From Paraburkholderia sp. BL9I2N2 (GTDB taxonomy: Bacteria; Pseudomonadota; Gammaproteobacteria; Burkholderiales; Burkholderiaceae), in contig NZ_SMGP01000001.1 of NCBI RefSeq assembly GCF_004339745.1, positions 620,001 to 684,000 of the forward strand: a stretch of 64,000 nucleotides of DNA, read 5' to 3'. Every line of letters starts with the position of its first letter. The stretch's first letter is position 1. The notes below the pieces were generated by a model, which was not told the DNA's origin, ran no database searches, and worked only from the letters and a program-made list of their open reading frames with translations. The position numbers and the translations under genes are program-made. Below, piece by piece: positions 27,063-36,808 of this stretch.

Positions 27063-27812
27063 ATGCAAGCACTTCCGGCTGTTCTGTCTCCGAGCGAGAC
27101 GGCATTTTTCTTCGACTTCGACGGCACGCTCGTCGAACTCGCCCCCACGCCGGACGGCGTGCTGGTGCAACCTCGCGTGAACGACTTGCTGAGCGAGTTG
27201 CGCAGTTTGACGAACGGCGCGGTCGCGGTCGTGTCGGGCCGCGGTATCGACAGCATCGACAGTTTTCTGAACATGCCCGATCTGCCGATTGCCGGTCTGC
27301 ACGGCGCCGAGCGACGCGATGCCAACGGCGACACGCAGCGCATTGGCTTCCATGACGAGCGGCTGCTGCGCATGGAGCAGGTGCTCGCGCAGGTGGTCAA
27401 CGAAAACCCCGGCATGCTGCTCGAGATCAAGGGCGCGGCCGTGGCGCTGCACTACCGGAATGCGCCGGATCGCGAGCCGCTGGCGCGCGAGGCGACCGAG
27501 CGGCTGGTGGCCGATTACGCCGGCTCCTACGTGCTGCAGCCGGGCAAGATGGTCTACGAAATCAAACCTAAAGATGTCGACAAGGGCCGTGCGCTGCGCG
27601 CGTTTCTCGACGAGCCGCCGTTCGTCGGCCGCAAGCCGGTCTTTGCCGGCGACGATCTGACCGACGAGAAGGGCTTCGCCGTCGTCAACGAACGGGGCGG
27701 CGTGTCGATCAAGGTCGGTCCGGGCGAGACGATGGCGCATACGCGCATCGGCTCGGTGTCGGGCCTGCTCGACTGGCTGGCATCGATCGTCGCGGCGGCG
27801 CGCACAGCATGA
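27063..27812 (+). CDS. otsB: Trehalose-6-phosphate phosphatase
   Basis: 249 residues, HAD superfamily. Motif I is FFFDFDGTLVELAPTP, with later motifs AVVSGRGIDSID and VFAGDDLTDEKGF. It removes phosphate from trehalose 6-phosphate, the second step of trehalose synthesis in the cytoplasm. It lies 55 bases before otsA, so the two are one operon, as expected for an osmoprotection pathway. Confidence 0.95.
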   Translation: MQALPAVLSPSETAFFFDFDGTLVELAPTPDGVLVQPRVNDLLSELRSLTNGAVAVVSGRGIDSIDSFLNMPDLPIAGLHGAERRDANGDTQRIGFHDERLLRMEQVLAQVVNENPGMLLEIKGAAVALHYRNAPDREPLAREATERLVADYAGSYVLQPGKMVYEIKPKDVDKGRALRAFLDEPPFVGRKPVFAGDDLTDEKGFAVVNERGGVSIKVGPGETMAHTRIGSVSGLLDWLASIVAAARTA

Positions 27813-27867
27813 TGACCACGCCGCGTCGCTCGCAGCAAACAACGCACCGTATCGGGAATCGCGCTTC

Positions 27868-29328
27868 ATGAGTCGACTGATCATCGTATCGAACCGGGTT
27901 GCGCCAATCTCGGAGGGCGGCCCGGCGGCGGGTGGTCTGGCGGTCGGCGTGTACGACGCGCTGAAGGAAACCGGCGGCATGTGGTTCGGCTGGAGCGGCG
28001 ACGTGCTCACCTCGGGCCAGCCGCAGATCAAGGTCGAGGAGCGCGGCCCCGTGACCTTCGCGACCATCGCGCTGATGCGCCGCGACTACGACCAGTACTA
28101 TCGTGGCTTCTCGAACGCCACGCTGTGGCCCGCGTTCCACTATCGCGCCGACCTGCTGCAATACGACCGTCACGACTTCGAGGGCTATTGCCGCGTGAAT
28201 GCGTGGCTTGCGCAACAGCTCGTGCCGCTGCTGCGCGAAGACGACGTGATCTGGGTCCACGACTACCATCTGATTCCGTTCGCGCAAGCACTGCGCGCAG
28301 CGGGCGTGAAGAATCGCATCGGCTTTTTCCTGCACATTCCGTTTCCGGCTTCGCAGGTGCTGCTGGCGGTGCCGCCGCATCGCGAACTCGTCGAGGCGCT
28401 GTGTTCGTTCGATCTGCTCGGCTTCCAGACCGCGCCGGATCTGCGCGCGTTCTGCGACTACATCGTCAATGAGGCGAACGGCTCTGTCGACGCATCGGCG
28501 CAAGGCCCGCTGACGATCCACGCGTTCGGCCGCACGCTGCGCGCGGCGGCGTATCCGATCGGCGTCTATCCGGACGAGATCGCCGAACTCGCGAAAGCGG
28601 GTGAGCGCGGCAAACCGGTGCGCACGATGAAGGCGACGCTGCATTCGCGCAAGCTGATCATGAGCGTGGACCGGCTCGATTATTCGAAGGGACTGGTCGA
28701 GCGTTTTCGTGCCTTCGAGCGGCTGCTCGAACACGCGGCCGCGCAACGCAACAAGGTGTCCTTCCTGCAGATCGCGCCGCCGACGCGCGCCGACATGCAC
28801 GCGTACCAGGATATCCGCTTGCAGCTCGAAGGCGAGTCGGGGCGCATCAACGGACGCTTCGCCGAACTGGACTGGACGCCGATTCTCTACATCCACAAGC
28901 AGTACGAGCGCTCGGTGCTGGCCGCGCTGTTCCGCACCGCGCACGTCGGCTACGTCACGCCGTTACGTGACGGCATGAACCTCGTCGCCAAGGAGTATGT
29001 GTCGGCGCAGGATCCCGAGAATCCCGGCGTGCTCGTGCTGTCGCGTTTTGCCGGCGCCGCGCAGGAGCTGGATGGAGCGCTGATCGTCAATCCGGTCGAT
29101 ATCGACGGCATGGCCGAGGCGCTCGCGCGGGCGCTCGGCATGCCGCTCGCGGAGCGTCAGGCGCGCCATCGGGACATGATGGTGCAGTTGCGCGAGAACA
29201 ATGTGTCGGTGTGGCGCGATAACTTCATGCGCGATTTGCAGGGCGTCGCTGGTGCAAAGAGCACCCGAAGCGGGAAGGCGCGCGCCGTGTCGGGGAAAAA
29301 GGCGGCGCGCGAAACTCAGGCCGGGTAG
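27868..29328 (+). CDS. otsA: Trehalose-6-phosphate synthase (GT20)
   Basis: 486 residues, slightly longer than E. coli Ots[14 protein letters not shown] with GGLAVGV forms the nucleotide loop; [27 protein letters not shown] and [15 protein letters not shown] are the glycosyltransferase 20 blocks. It joins UDP-glucose and glucose 6-phosphate. The last ~30 residues are a Lys/Arg/Ala-rich tail. A terminator follows at 29361. Confidence 0.96.
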   Translation: MSRLIIVSNRVAPISEGGPAAGGLAVGVYDALKETGGMWFGWSGDVLTSGQPQIKVEERGPVTFATIALMRRDYDQYYRGFSNATLWPAFHYRADLLQYDRHDFEGYCRVNAWLAQQLVPLLREDDVIWVHDYHLIPFAQALRAAGVKNRIGFFLHIPFPASQVLLAVPPHRELVEALCSFDLLGFQTAPDLRAFCDYIVNEANGSVDASAQGPLTIHAFGRTLRAAAYPIGVYPDEIAELAKAGERGKPVRTMKATLHSRKLIMSVDRLDYSKGLVERFRAFERLLEHAAAQRNKVSFLQIAPPTRADMHAYQDIRLQLEGESGRINGRFAELDWTPILYIHKQYERSVLAALFRTAHVGYVTPLRDGMNLVAKEYVSAQDPENPGVLVLSRFAGAAQELDGALIVNPVDIDGMAEALARALGMPLAERQARHRDMMVQLRENNVSVWRDNFMRDLQGVAGAKSTRSGKARAVSGKKAARETQAG

Positions 29329-29360
29329 GCTGTGTTCGAGGCTGCTTGCAGCGCGTGTAA

Positions 29361-29394
29361 AAGAAAAAGCCGCTCGAGAGCGGCTTTTCTTTTG
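29361..29394. terminator. Bidirectional terminator (otsA / ABC exporter)
   Basis: AAGAAAAAGCCGCTC pairs with GAGCGGCTTTTCTTTT around a minimal loop, with A and T runs on both sides, between convergent genes. Confidence 0.88.
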
Positions 29395-29432
29395 GCGGTG
29401 ACGGCTCGCGGCTCGAAGCCTGCCGCGCGGGT

Positions 29433-31364
29433 TCAGACCACGTGCTGTTCGTCGACCTTCTTTCCGCCGATGTGCAGCGTGTGGCCCTTGCCATACTGCT
29501 TGGTGAGCAGATCGCGATACAGGCCGGGACGCTGGCGCAGTTCTTCAGGGCTGCCGTCGTCGATGACCTTGCCGGCGCTCATTACGATGATCCGGTCGAA
29601 GTTGTTCAGCGTCGACAGACGGTGCGCGATCGCGACCACCGTGCGGCCGACCATCAGCCGGTCGAGCGCCTTCTGGATCGCTTCTTCCGACGCGCTGTCG
29701 AGCGCCGAGGTGGCTTCGTCGAGCAGCAGGATCGGCGCGTTCTTCAAAATTGCGCGTGCAATCGCGATACGCTGACGCTGGCCGCCCGAGAGCTTCACGC
29801 CGCGGTCGCCGACGATCGTGTCGTAGCCTTCCGGCATGGCCTCGATGAAGTCCGCGCAGCGCGCCTCGCGCGCGGCCGCGAGCACTTCTTCGCGGCTCGC
29901 CTCCGGGCGCCCGTAGGCGATGTTCTCGTACACCGTGCGATGGAACAGGGAGATGTCCTGCGGGACCAGCGCGATCGTGTGGCGCAGGCTGTCCTGCGTG
30001 ATCGTGGCGATGTCCTGGCCGTCGATCCTGATCGCGCCGCCTTGCGTCTCGTAGAAACGCTGCAGCAGCGCCAGCACGGTGGATTTGCCCGCGCCCGACT
30101 TGCCGATCAGGCCGACGCGCTGGCCGGGTTCGATATGCAGGTCGAAGTGATCGAGAATCGGGCGGCGGCGCGGGTAAGCGAACGTCACGCTTTCGAAATC
30201 GATGCGGCCGCCTTGCGGCACGAGTTCGGTCGCACCGTCGCGATCCGGCATGCCGTGCGGCTCCAGCAGCGTGCGCACGGCTTCAGCGAGGCGCGCCACG
30301 TGCTGCGTGACGTCGACGAGCGCCACGGCCAGGTCGCGCGTGCCGTGCAGGATCGTGAAACCGAGCGAACTGACGAGCACGATGTCGCCCGAGGTCGCCT
30401 TGCCTTGATCCCACAGCCAGAGCGCCCAGCCCAGCAGGCCCGCCGACAGCAGCGCGGTGATCACCGCGTGCAACAGGCGCAGCTTTTCCAGATACAGCAG
30501 GCTCTGCTGGCGCGCGTCCATCTCGGCCTTGACCGTTGCGCCGAACCGCTGCTGCTCGCGAAACGTCATGCCGAAGGCGCGCACGAGGCCCATGTTGCTG
30601 ATCACGTCGACCAGCTCGCCGTCCACCGACGCCGCCTTGGTGGCGAAATGGTGATGGCGCGCCGAGCCGCGGCCGGCCAGCTTGTACAGCACGACCGACA
30701 GAATGGCCGAGCACAGCATCAGGCCACAGGCCATCAGCGGATTCACCGCGATGATCATGACGATCGCGCCGAGCACCGCGATGCACGGCGGCAGCACGTT
30801 CCACGCGGTGGTGTTCTCCGCCGTGTAGACCGCGTTCGAGGTCGCCGTGATCCGGCTGGCGAGCATGCCTGGCTGCTTCTCGGAGTAGTACGTTGGCGAG
30901 TGTCCGCTCAGATACTGAAACAGGTCGCGCCGCAGGTCGCCGGTCACGGCGACGAACGTATGCGCGGCGACCCAGCCGCCGACCCGCCACAGCATGTTGT
31001 CGGCGGCGATCAGGCCGACCAGGATGGCGAACGCCCCCCACAGCGGGCCGGGATGATGCCGGCCTTCGCCGAGCACGTCGATCAGGTGTTTAATCGCGTA
31101 TTGCGAAGCGAGCGCACAGCCCACGGCCGCAAACACGCTGCACAGGACGATCGCATGCGCGAGCGGATGGCGGCGGATAAAGCGGAAAAGGAACGCAAGA
31201 GGCCGGTGCGCATAGCTCGCGAGCTTTGCGTTCTGGGCATTACGCTGGGCGATGGTTAAATGTTCCAATTGATCGTGAGGTCGATGTGTTTCGGGTTGTG
31301 CATGCAAAGCGTAGGCCACATGGAAAAGGTTCGCCGCGAAGCCGATGCTTCGCATTGTAAACAT
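29433..31364 (-). CDS. ABC exporter (fused membrane and ATP-binding domains)
   Basis: About 643 residues from this start. A six-helix ABC membrane domain (FLFRFIRRHPLAHAIVLCSVFAAVGCAL onward, with GDLRRDLFQYLSGHSPTYYSEKQPGML) is fused to an ATPase: Walker A GKSGAGKS, Q-loop VPQDIS, signature LSGGQRQRIAIARA and Walker B ILLLDEATSAL. This is the MsbA/MDR-type half exporter, which acts as a dimer. The start is uncertain: ATG codons at 31364, 31355 and 31454 are all possible and none has a strong ribosome site. The substrate is unknown. It is divergent from a glycosyltransferase gene. Confidence 0.85.
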   Translation of the reverse strand: MFTMRSIGFAANLFHVAYALHAQPETHRPHDQLEHLTIAQRNAQNAKLASYAHRPLAFLFRFIRRHPLAHAIVLCSVFAAVGCALASQYAIKHLIDVLGEGRHHPGPLWGAFAILVGLIAADNMLWRVGGWVAAHTFVAVTGDLRRDLFQYLSGHSPTYYSEKQPGMLASRITATSNAVYTAENTTAWNVLPPCIAVLGAIVMIIAVNPLMACGLMLCSAILSVVLYKLAGRGSARHHHFATKAASVDGELVDVISNMGLVRAFGMTFREQQRFGATVKAEMDARQQSLLYLEKLRLLHAVITALLSAGLLGWALWLWDQGKATSGDIVLVSSLGFTILHGTRDLAVALVDVTQHVARLAEAVRTLLEPHGMPDRDGATELVPQGGRIDFESVTFAYPRRRPILDHFDLHIEPGQRVGLIGKSGAGKSTVLALLQRFYETQGGAIRIDGQDIATITQDSLRHTIALVPQDISLFHRTVYENIAYGRPEASREEVLAAAREARCADFIEAMPEGYDTIVGDRGVKLSGGQRQRIAIARAILKNAPILLLDEATSALDSASEEAIQKALDRLMVGRTVVAIAHRLSTLNNFDRIIVMSAGKVIDDGSPEELRQRPGLYRDLLTKQYGKGHTLHIGGKKVDEQHVV

Positions 31365-31959
31365 GCAAAAGCGATTGCGCCCTGTGTATCCGGGCCTTGG
31401 CGCGATTGATTTCGCGATAGACGTCCGCGACCCACTGCTACTCGACCCGTTCATGGGGTCAGGGTTCACGCAGGCTGCGAAACTTTTAGGGATATAATTA
31501 CAAATTGCATTCAACCGCGATGCGGCATTTCTTCAACGCTTGCCGGCAAAGTTGACGCAAGAGCTTACGACGCCACCTCGGCGGTCCATGCCGCAAGCCA
31601 GTTGCCACTGTAGAACTGTCTTAGAAAACAAGGGTTTGCAAAGTGTTTCGCCTTTGTAACAACGTAAAGACTTTGAAATGTTGTGGTGCAGCGAGAATGC
31701 CGGCATTGATAATGCATGCTCTGTAGGCCCGTCGAATTTTCTGACAGTTTGTCAACGTAGGTGTCATGTGTGCGTTTACCGGCACATGCGCAGACATTGA
31801 TCACCGGTCTGGGCTCACTACCCAAGCGATCCATCGCAGGATTTCTCGAAAGAATCAGGCCCGCGCCGGCATGTTCCGGCCAGACTGCCCTGGCGAGCAA
31901 GCGAGTCGCTTTTACCAAACGCAGTACTTTTGCCTGATTTTTTACGAGGAGTTCTTCAT
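31365..31959. other. Long divergent intergenic region (ABC exporter / glycosyltransferase)
   Basis: About 595 bases and less GC-rich than its surroundings. The one open frame (minus, 31565-31918) has no ribosome site and an implausible composition. No clean sigma-70 promoter could be named; TTGTGG at 31681 and GATAAT at 31708 are 21 apart, too far. It probably holds divergent promoters and upstream regulatory sites. Confidence 0.4.
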
Positions 31960-33024
31960 ATGCGAATCGCTCAAATCGCTCCGTTGCACGAGGCGGTTCC
32001 TCCCAAGCTGTACGGTGGTACGGAACGCGTGGTGTCCTATCTGACTGAAGCTTTGGTCGAGCAGGGGCACGACGTCACGCTCTTTGCGAGCGGCGATTCG
32101 CAAACCTCGGCGAAACTCGAAGCCTTCTGGCCGCAGGCGCTGCGCCTCGACCCGACCATCCGCGACGTGATGGCGCCGCACATGCTGCTGCTCGAAGAAG
32201 TGCGCCGCCGCGCGGACGAATTCGACGTGCTTCATTTCCACATCGACTACTACCCGTTCTCGCTGTTCGCGCGCCAGCCGGTGCCGTTCCTGACCACGCT
32301 GCACGGCCGTCTCGATCTGCCGGAACTGCAGCCGATCTTCAATACGTTCAGCGACGTGCCGGTGGTGTCGATTTCGGACAACCAGCGCATTCCGCTGCAA
32401 CAGGCGAACTGGCTGCAAACCGTCTATCACGGCCTGCCGGAAAACGTGCTCACGCCGATCGCCAACGTCGAGCCGGGCTACCTCGCTTTCCTCGGCCGCG
32501 TCTCGCCGGAGAAGGGCCTCGACCGCGCGATCCGCATCGCCGGGCAGGCAGGCATGAAGCTCAAGGTCGCCGCCAAGATCGACAAGGCCGACCGCGCCTA
32601 TTACGAAGAAGTGATCAAGCCGCTGATGGCGCTCCCGCACGTCGAGTACATCGGCGAAATCGGCGAAGCCGAAAAGCGTGAGTTCCTCGGCAACGCGCAT
32701 GCACTGGTGTTCCCGATCGACTGGCCGGAGCCCTTCGGTCTGGTCATGATCGAAGCGATGGCGTGCGGTACGCCGGCGATCGCGTTTAACCGCGGTTCGG
32801 TGCCGGAAGTGATCGAAAACGGCGTGTCGGGCTTCGTCGTCGAAGACGAAATCAGCGCGGTCGCCGCAGTCAAGCGTCTGCACACGCTGTCGCGCGCCGG
32901 TGTGCGCAAGGCGTTCGAGTCGCGCTTCTCGTCGAAGGTGATGGCGAAGAACTACGTCGCCACCTACGAAGAACTGCTGCGCCAGAAGCATCGCACCGTG
33001 CTGCGCGAAGTCAACGCCAGCTAA
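31960..33024 (+). CDS. Glycosyltransferase family 4 protein
   Basis: 354 residues, GT-B fold. The N-terminal half begins MRIAQIAPLHEAVPPKLYGG and has ERVVSYLTEALVEQGHDVTLF. The C-terminal half has FLGRVSPEKGLDRAIRIA for nucleotide-sugar binding and the E-x7-E motif in EPFGLVMIEAMACG. ATG 31960 has a GAGGAG ribosome site 8 bases before. This type transfers a sugar to a lipid, sugar or small acceptor at the cytoplasmic face; the acceptor is unknown. Proximity to trehalose genes and two exporters suggests, without proof, a surface glycan or osmolyte role. Confidence 0.9.
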   Translation: MRIAQIAPLHEAVPPKLYGGTERVVSYLTEALVEQGHDVTLFASGDSQTSAKLEAFWPQALRLDPTIRDVMAPHMLLLEEVRRRADEFDVLHFHIDYYPFSLFARQPVPFLTTLHGRLDLPELQPIFNTFSDVPVVSISDNQRIPLQQANWLQTVYHGLPENVLTPIANVEPGYLAFLGRVSPEKGLDRAIRIAGQAGMKLKVAAKIDKADRAYYEEVIKPLMALPHVEYIGEIGEAEKREFLGNAHALVFPIDWPEPFGLVMIEAMACGTPAIAFNRGSVPEVIENGVSGFVVEDEISAVAAVKRLHTLSRAGVRKAFESRFSSKVMAKNYVATYEELLRQKHRTVLREVNAS

Positions 33025-33078
33025 TCGACGTGATGCGCGGCAGGTAAGAAAGTCGCATCGGCTCGAGGAGCGCTGCTC

Positions 33079-33151
33079 GCGGAGCGCTTTCAGGCGCTCC
33101 GGCGGCCACCAGCAACGCCCCGTGCGGCACTTGCCCACGGGGCGTTGTTGC
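33079..33151 (+). terminator. Two hairpins downstream of the glycosyltransferase
   Basis: GGAGCGC (33081) pairs with GCGCTCC (33094), then CAACGCCCCGTG (33113-33124) pairs with CACGGGGCGTTG (33136-33147). No clear T run follows, but the second stem is 12 bp and lies at the transcript end. Confidence 0.55.
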
Positions 33152-33232
33152 AGGCGCGCCGCGTTTTTCTTAATCAGCGGACGAAAGTGCGGGTTTCGGC
33201 CGGTAAGAATGAGCCACTCTCCGTAATATCCC

Positions 33233-33282
33233 TATAATGGCCCTGCCGCAAATTTGGCTGCGGCGCCGCCGACGACAGGAGG
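33233..33282 (+). promoter_or_regulatory. -10 element and strong ribosome site fixing a TTG start
   Basis: TATAAT (33233-33238) is a perfect -10 and overlaps the in-frame ATG at 33237, so that ATG cannot be the start. AGGAGG at 33277-33282 is a perfect ribosome site, 5 bases before an in-frame TTG at 33288. The -35 is weak. Confidence 0.6.
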
Positions 33283-33287
33283 ATGCC

Positions 33288-34142
33288 TTGGCGAGAACGA
33301 AAGAGACGCGTGCGAACGCGGCGCCCGGCGCCGGAACGATTTTCGCGTTGCGCGCCATCGGTCTCGTGATCCTTGCTCGCTGGCTTTTTTCGATGGCGGA
33401 CCTGGATGCGGGCGCGTCGCTGCTGGCCATGCTGTCCTCGCCGTGGGCGTGCATCAACCTCGTTTTCCTGTTCCTGCTGATCTTCCTGCCGGGCGCGCGC
33501 GCCGTGGCCGAGCGCCCGTTTCATCCGCTGCCGCAATGGCTGCGGCAGGCGCTGCGTCTGTTCGCTTTCCTCGGGTTCCTGTTTGCGGTCTGGTCGGTCG
33601 GCGCGTTTACCGCGAGCGCCGGCTGGCGGCGTGCCGCCAACGCGGTGGCAGCTTCCAACGGCTGGTTGTTGGCCGCGCCGGCGCTGTATGCGGCCGTGCT
33701 GTGGATCTGCCGGCCGCGCGCGCTATGGCGCACCAATATCGCCGCGCGCCGTTTCGCGATCGGCCGCTATGCGGTCGCGCTCGATCCGGTCACGCGGACG
33801 GTGATCGTGTGGGCGGAGCGTCGCAAGGTGGGACAGTACGACGCGCGCGAATTGTCCGTGCGCTGGGCGGCCGGGCAGCGCGTGCGAACGACGCCGACAC
33901 CCACTCCCACGGTCGCGTTCGGCACCGCAGGTGAGCCGGCAGGGTCCGGCGCGTCGCTGGGCTCGGCCGCTGCGCCGTCGCTGGCACACGGCGCCTTTGG
34001 GCGCCGTCCGAAGATCGAGTTGCTGTGGGATTCGCCGGCCGCCGCGGGGCACAACCGGCAAACCGTATTCCGCACCGCGCTGACGACCGAAGGCGATCGC
34101 GTCGCCGCCCGCGCGCTTGACACATCCTTGCAGCAGGTCTGA
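33288..34142 (+). CDS. Four-helix membrane protein of unknown function
   Basis: 284 residues from TTG 33288, chosen for the AGGAGG site. Hydrophobic segments lie near IFALRAIGLVILARWLF, INLVFLFLLIFLPGA, LFAFLGFLFAVWSVGAFTA and LLAAPALYAAVLWICRP, followed by a soluble C-terminal domain of about 130 residues with a VWAERRKVGQYDARELSVRW core and a Thr/Pro repeat (TTPTPTPTV). I do not recognise the family. It is upstream of a DUF2214-like gene on the same strand. Confidence 0.7.
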   Translation: MARTKETRANAAPGAGTIFALRAIGLVILARWLFSMADLDAGASLLAMLSSPWACINLVFLFLLIFLPGARAVAERPFHPLPQWLRQALRLFAFLGFLFAVWSVGAFTASAGWRRAANAVAASNGWLLAAPALYAAVLWICRPRALWRTNIAARRFAIGRYAVALDPVTRTVIVWAERRKVGQYDARELSVRWAAGQRVRTTPTPTPTVAFGTAGEPAGSGASLGSAAAPSLAHGAFGRRPKIELLWDSPAAAGHNRQTVFRTALTTEGDRVAARALDTSLQQV

Positions 34143-34293
34143 GTCTGCCGATTTGTGCAGTCGGCCACACCCCGTGGCCGAAGCAGGCGTTGTAGATTGA
34201 GCCGTAGTCGATAATGAAGTCATGGCGCCCGGCGCTTCAGCGCGGGCGAGTGAGACACACAACGATCGTATCGCGTCCTTTGCAGGAGTCGCT

Positions 34294-34758
34294 ATGCTGG
34301 TTCGCTGGTTGATTGCCGCCATCCATCTGCTTGCTTATGGCTTCGCGCTCGCGTCGATTCTGCGGCGCACGTGGGCGCTCCGCCGCGCCACCGTGCCTGC
34401 CGCGCTGCGCTCCGTGTTCCGGGCGGATACAGGGTGGGGCATCTCGGCCTTGGTGCTGATCGTCACCGGATTGATGCGCGCTTTCGGCGGTTTCGAAAAG
34501 GGCGCCGACTACTATCTCCACGAGCCGCTCTTTCATCTCAAGATGACGCTGCTCGTGATCATTCTCATCCTCGAAGTCCCGTCGATGCTCGCGCTGATGC
34601 GCTGGCGCGCCGCGATCAGGAAAGGCGCGGCGCCGGATCTGCACAAGGCGCGCTCTTACGCACGCTATAGCGTGATACAGACGATTTTGATGGTGCTGAT
34701 GGTGTTTGCGGCGACAGGGATGGCGCGTGGTGTGGGGTTGCCTGCGGGCGTGGTTTAA
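34294..34758 (+). CDS. DUF2214-like membrane protein
   Basis: 154 residues. Four membrane helices, with conserved-looking elements WLIAAIHLLAYGFALASILRRTWALRR, FRADTGWGISALVLIVTGLMRAFGGFEKG, HEPLFHLKMTLLVIILILEVPSM and YSVIQTILMVLMVFAATGMARG. This resembles the DUF2214 inner-membrane family. ATG 34294 has an AGGAG site 5 bases before. Function unknown. Confidence 0.75.
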   Translation: MLVRWLIAAIHLLAYGFALASILRRTWALRRATVPAALRSVFRADTGWGISALVLIVTGLMRAFGGFEKGADYYLHEPLFHLKMTLLVIILILEVPSMLALMRWRAAIRKGAAPDLHKARSYARYSVIQTILMVLMVFAATGMARGVGLPAGVV

Positions 34759-34927
34759 CTCCGGCGCGGGCGCGTTGGCGTTTGGGCGGTTGGTGCTGAC
34801 CAGCCGCTTGCGCTTACGCGCTTGAACCTACGCTCGCGCTCGTAAAAAATGGGCGGTGGAACGCCAACCGAAAGCGCCGCCAGCATACTAGCGGTTTCCA
34901 GTCGACCTTCCACGCGCCCCCTTCAAA

Positions 34928-36808
34928 TCACTTCCCGACCAGCAAGCTGGAATCGTCGGTCCGGTTCGCGTTCGGCCGCGCGGCCCGAGTCGTCGTGAGT
35001 TCCGGCTCACCCAGCCCCTTGATCAGCTCCAGCGCCTGACGCTCGAACAACCGCCGGTACAGGCCTTTCTCGAGCCTGATGAGCGCTTCGTGGCTGCCTT
35101 CCTCGATTACCTTGCCCTTATCCAGCACCAGCAGCCGGTCCAGCGCACGCACGGTGGAAAGGCGGTGCGCCACCACCAACGTAGTGCGGCCCATCATCAG
35201 CCGCTCCATGGCCTGCTGGATCAGCACTTCGCTTTCGCTGTCGAGGCTCGACGTCGCTTCGTCCAGAATCAGGATCGGAGCGTCGGCGAGAAACGCCCGC
35301 GCGATGGCGACGCGCTGACGTTCGCCGCCCGAGAGCTTGACGCCGCGTTCACCGACCAGCGTGTCATAGCCATTGGGCAGCGCCGCGATGAAGTCGTGCG
35401 CGCTCGCGAGCTTCGCGGCGCGCTCGATCTCGGCGCGGCTCGCACCGGGCCGCGCATACGCGATGTTCTCGGCGAGCGAGCGGTGAAACAGCACCGGCTC
35501 CTGCTGAACGATCGCGATCTGGCTGCGCAATGACGCCTGCCGCACCCGGGCGATGTCCTGACCGTCGATCGTGATCCGGCCTTCCGAAATGTCGTAGAGC
35601 CGCTGGATCAGCTTGATGAACGTCGTCTTCCCCGAGCCCGAATGCCCGACCAATCCGACGCGTTCGCCCGGCGCGATGCGCACGGAGAAGTTGTCGTAAA
35701 GCGGCTGGCCGTTCGTTCCGTAGTGGAAGGTCACGTGCTCGAAACGGATCTCGCCTTTGCCGATCGCGATCGGACCCGCGCCGGCACGGTCTTCGATACC
35801 CAGCGGCTGGCTCTCCAGCGACACCAGTTCCTCCATGTCGTTGACCGAGCGTTGCAGGTTGCGGATGTGCATGCCCACGTCGCGCAGATAGCCTTGCAGC
35901 ATGAAGAACATGGTGAGCGCGAACGTGATGTCGCCGACGCCGGCTTCGCCGCGCGCCCACAGCAGCAGCGCGGCGCCGAGGATCGCGGCCTGAATCGCCA
36001 CCAGCATGCCGCCCTGGACGCCGCCGTTGATCGTGCCGCGCATCCACGTGCGGCGCGTGCGGTGCCGCCACTTGCCGATCACGCGCGACAGCAGCACTTC
36101 TTCACGCTCTTCCGCGCCGAACGCCTTGACCACGCCGTTGCAACTGACCGCGTCGGCGAGCGCGCCGCCCATGCGCGTGTCCCACCCATTCGCGAGGCGC
36201 GCGGCCGGCGCGACAAAGCCGAGCGACATGGCCACGGTCACCGCGATATACAGCACCGAGCCGATGCCGACGACCGCGCCCATCATCGGCCAGCGCCAGC
36301 CGAGCAGAACCGTCGCGCCGACCAGCATCACGAGCGACGGCAACAGCGCGATCAGCAGCGTGTCGTTGAGCAGGTCGAGCGCCCACATGCCGCGGGTGAT
36401 CTTGCGCACCGTTGAGCCGGCGAAGCTGTTGGCGTGCCAGTCGGTCGAAAAGCGCTGCACGCGATGAAACGCATTCGCGGCGATCTCGCTCATCATCTTG
36501 AGCGTGAGCCGGATGATGTTGAAGTACACGCCTTGCCGCAGCAGCGTGGCGCCGAGGCCGAGCGCGCCCAGCACGCAGAAGGCCGTGACCGCCGCATGCC
36601 AGGCGACGGCGTCGCTGGCCGCGCCCGATGCGATCGCATCGACAAGGCGTCCGGCGAACATCGGCGTGAGTACGTCGGCCAACGCCGAAAGCAGCACCAG
36701 CGCCGTAATGACGACGATGCGCCAGGGCTGCTGCGCCCAGTGATGGAAGGTAAAGCCGAGGACATCTTTGAAGGCTTGTCCACGAAAGTCGAGTTTTTTT
36801 CTGGTCAT
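34928..36808 (-). CDS. ABC exporter (fused membrane and ATP-binding domains), second
   Basis: 626 residues from ATG 36808 (MTRKKLDFRGQAFKDV). The membrane domain has six helices (IVVITALVLLSALADVLTPMFAGRLVDAI onward, with FHRVQRFSTDWHANSFAGSTVRKITRG). The ATPase domain has Walker A GHSGSGKT, Q-loop IVQQEPVLF, signature LSGGERQRVAIARA and Walker B ILILDEATSSLDSE. An MsbA/MDR-type half exporter related to the one at 29433, but with only moderate similarity. Substrate unknown. Convergent with the DUF2214 gene. Confidence 0.88.
   Translation of the reverse strand: MTRKKLDFRGQAFKDVLGFTFHHWAQQPWRIVVITALVLLSALADVLTPMFAGRLVDAIASGAASDAVAWHAAVTAFCVLGALGLGATLLRQGVYFNIIRLTLKMMSEIAANAFHRVQRFSTDWHANSFAGSTVRKITRGMWALDLLNDTLLIALLPSLVMLVGATVLLGWRWPMMGAVVGIGSVLYIAVTVAMSLGFVAPAARLANGWDTRMGGALADAVSCNGVVKAFGAEEREEVLLSRVIGKWRHRTRRTWMRGTINGGVQGGMLVAIQAAILGAALLLWARGEAGVGDITFALTMFFMLQGYLRDVGMHIRNLQRSVNDMEELVSLESQPLGIEDRAGAGPIAIGKGEIRFEHVTFHYGTNGQPLYDNFSVRIAPGERVGLVGHSGSGKTTFIKLIQRLYDISEGRITIDGQDIARVRQASLRSQIAIVQQEPVLFHRSLAENIAYARPGASRAEIERAAKLASAHDFIAALPNGYDTLVGERGVKLSGGERQRVAIARAFLADAPILILDEATSSLDSESEVLIQQAMERLMMGRTTLVVAHRLSTVRALDRLLVLDKGKVIEEGSHEALIRLEKGLYRRLFERQALELIKGLGEPELTTTRAARPNANRTDDSSLLVGK

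Noticed and set aside
31565..31918. Possible 117-residue minus-strand gene in the long intergenic region
   Set aside because: No ribosome site, mixed Cys/His/Ser composition without pattern, and it occupies the expected divergent promoter region.
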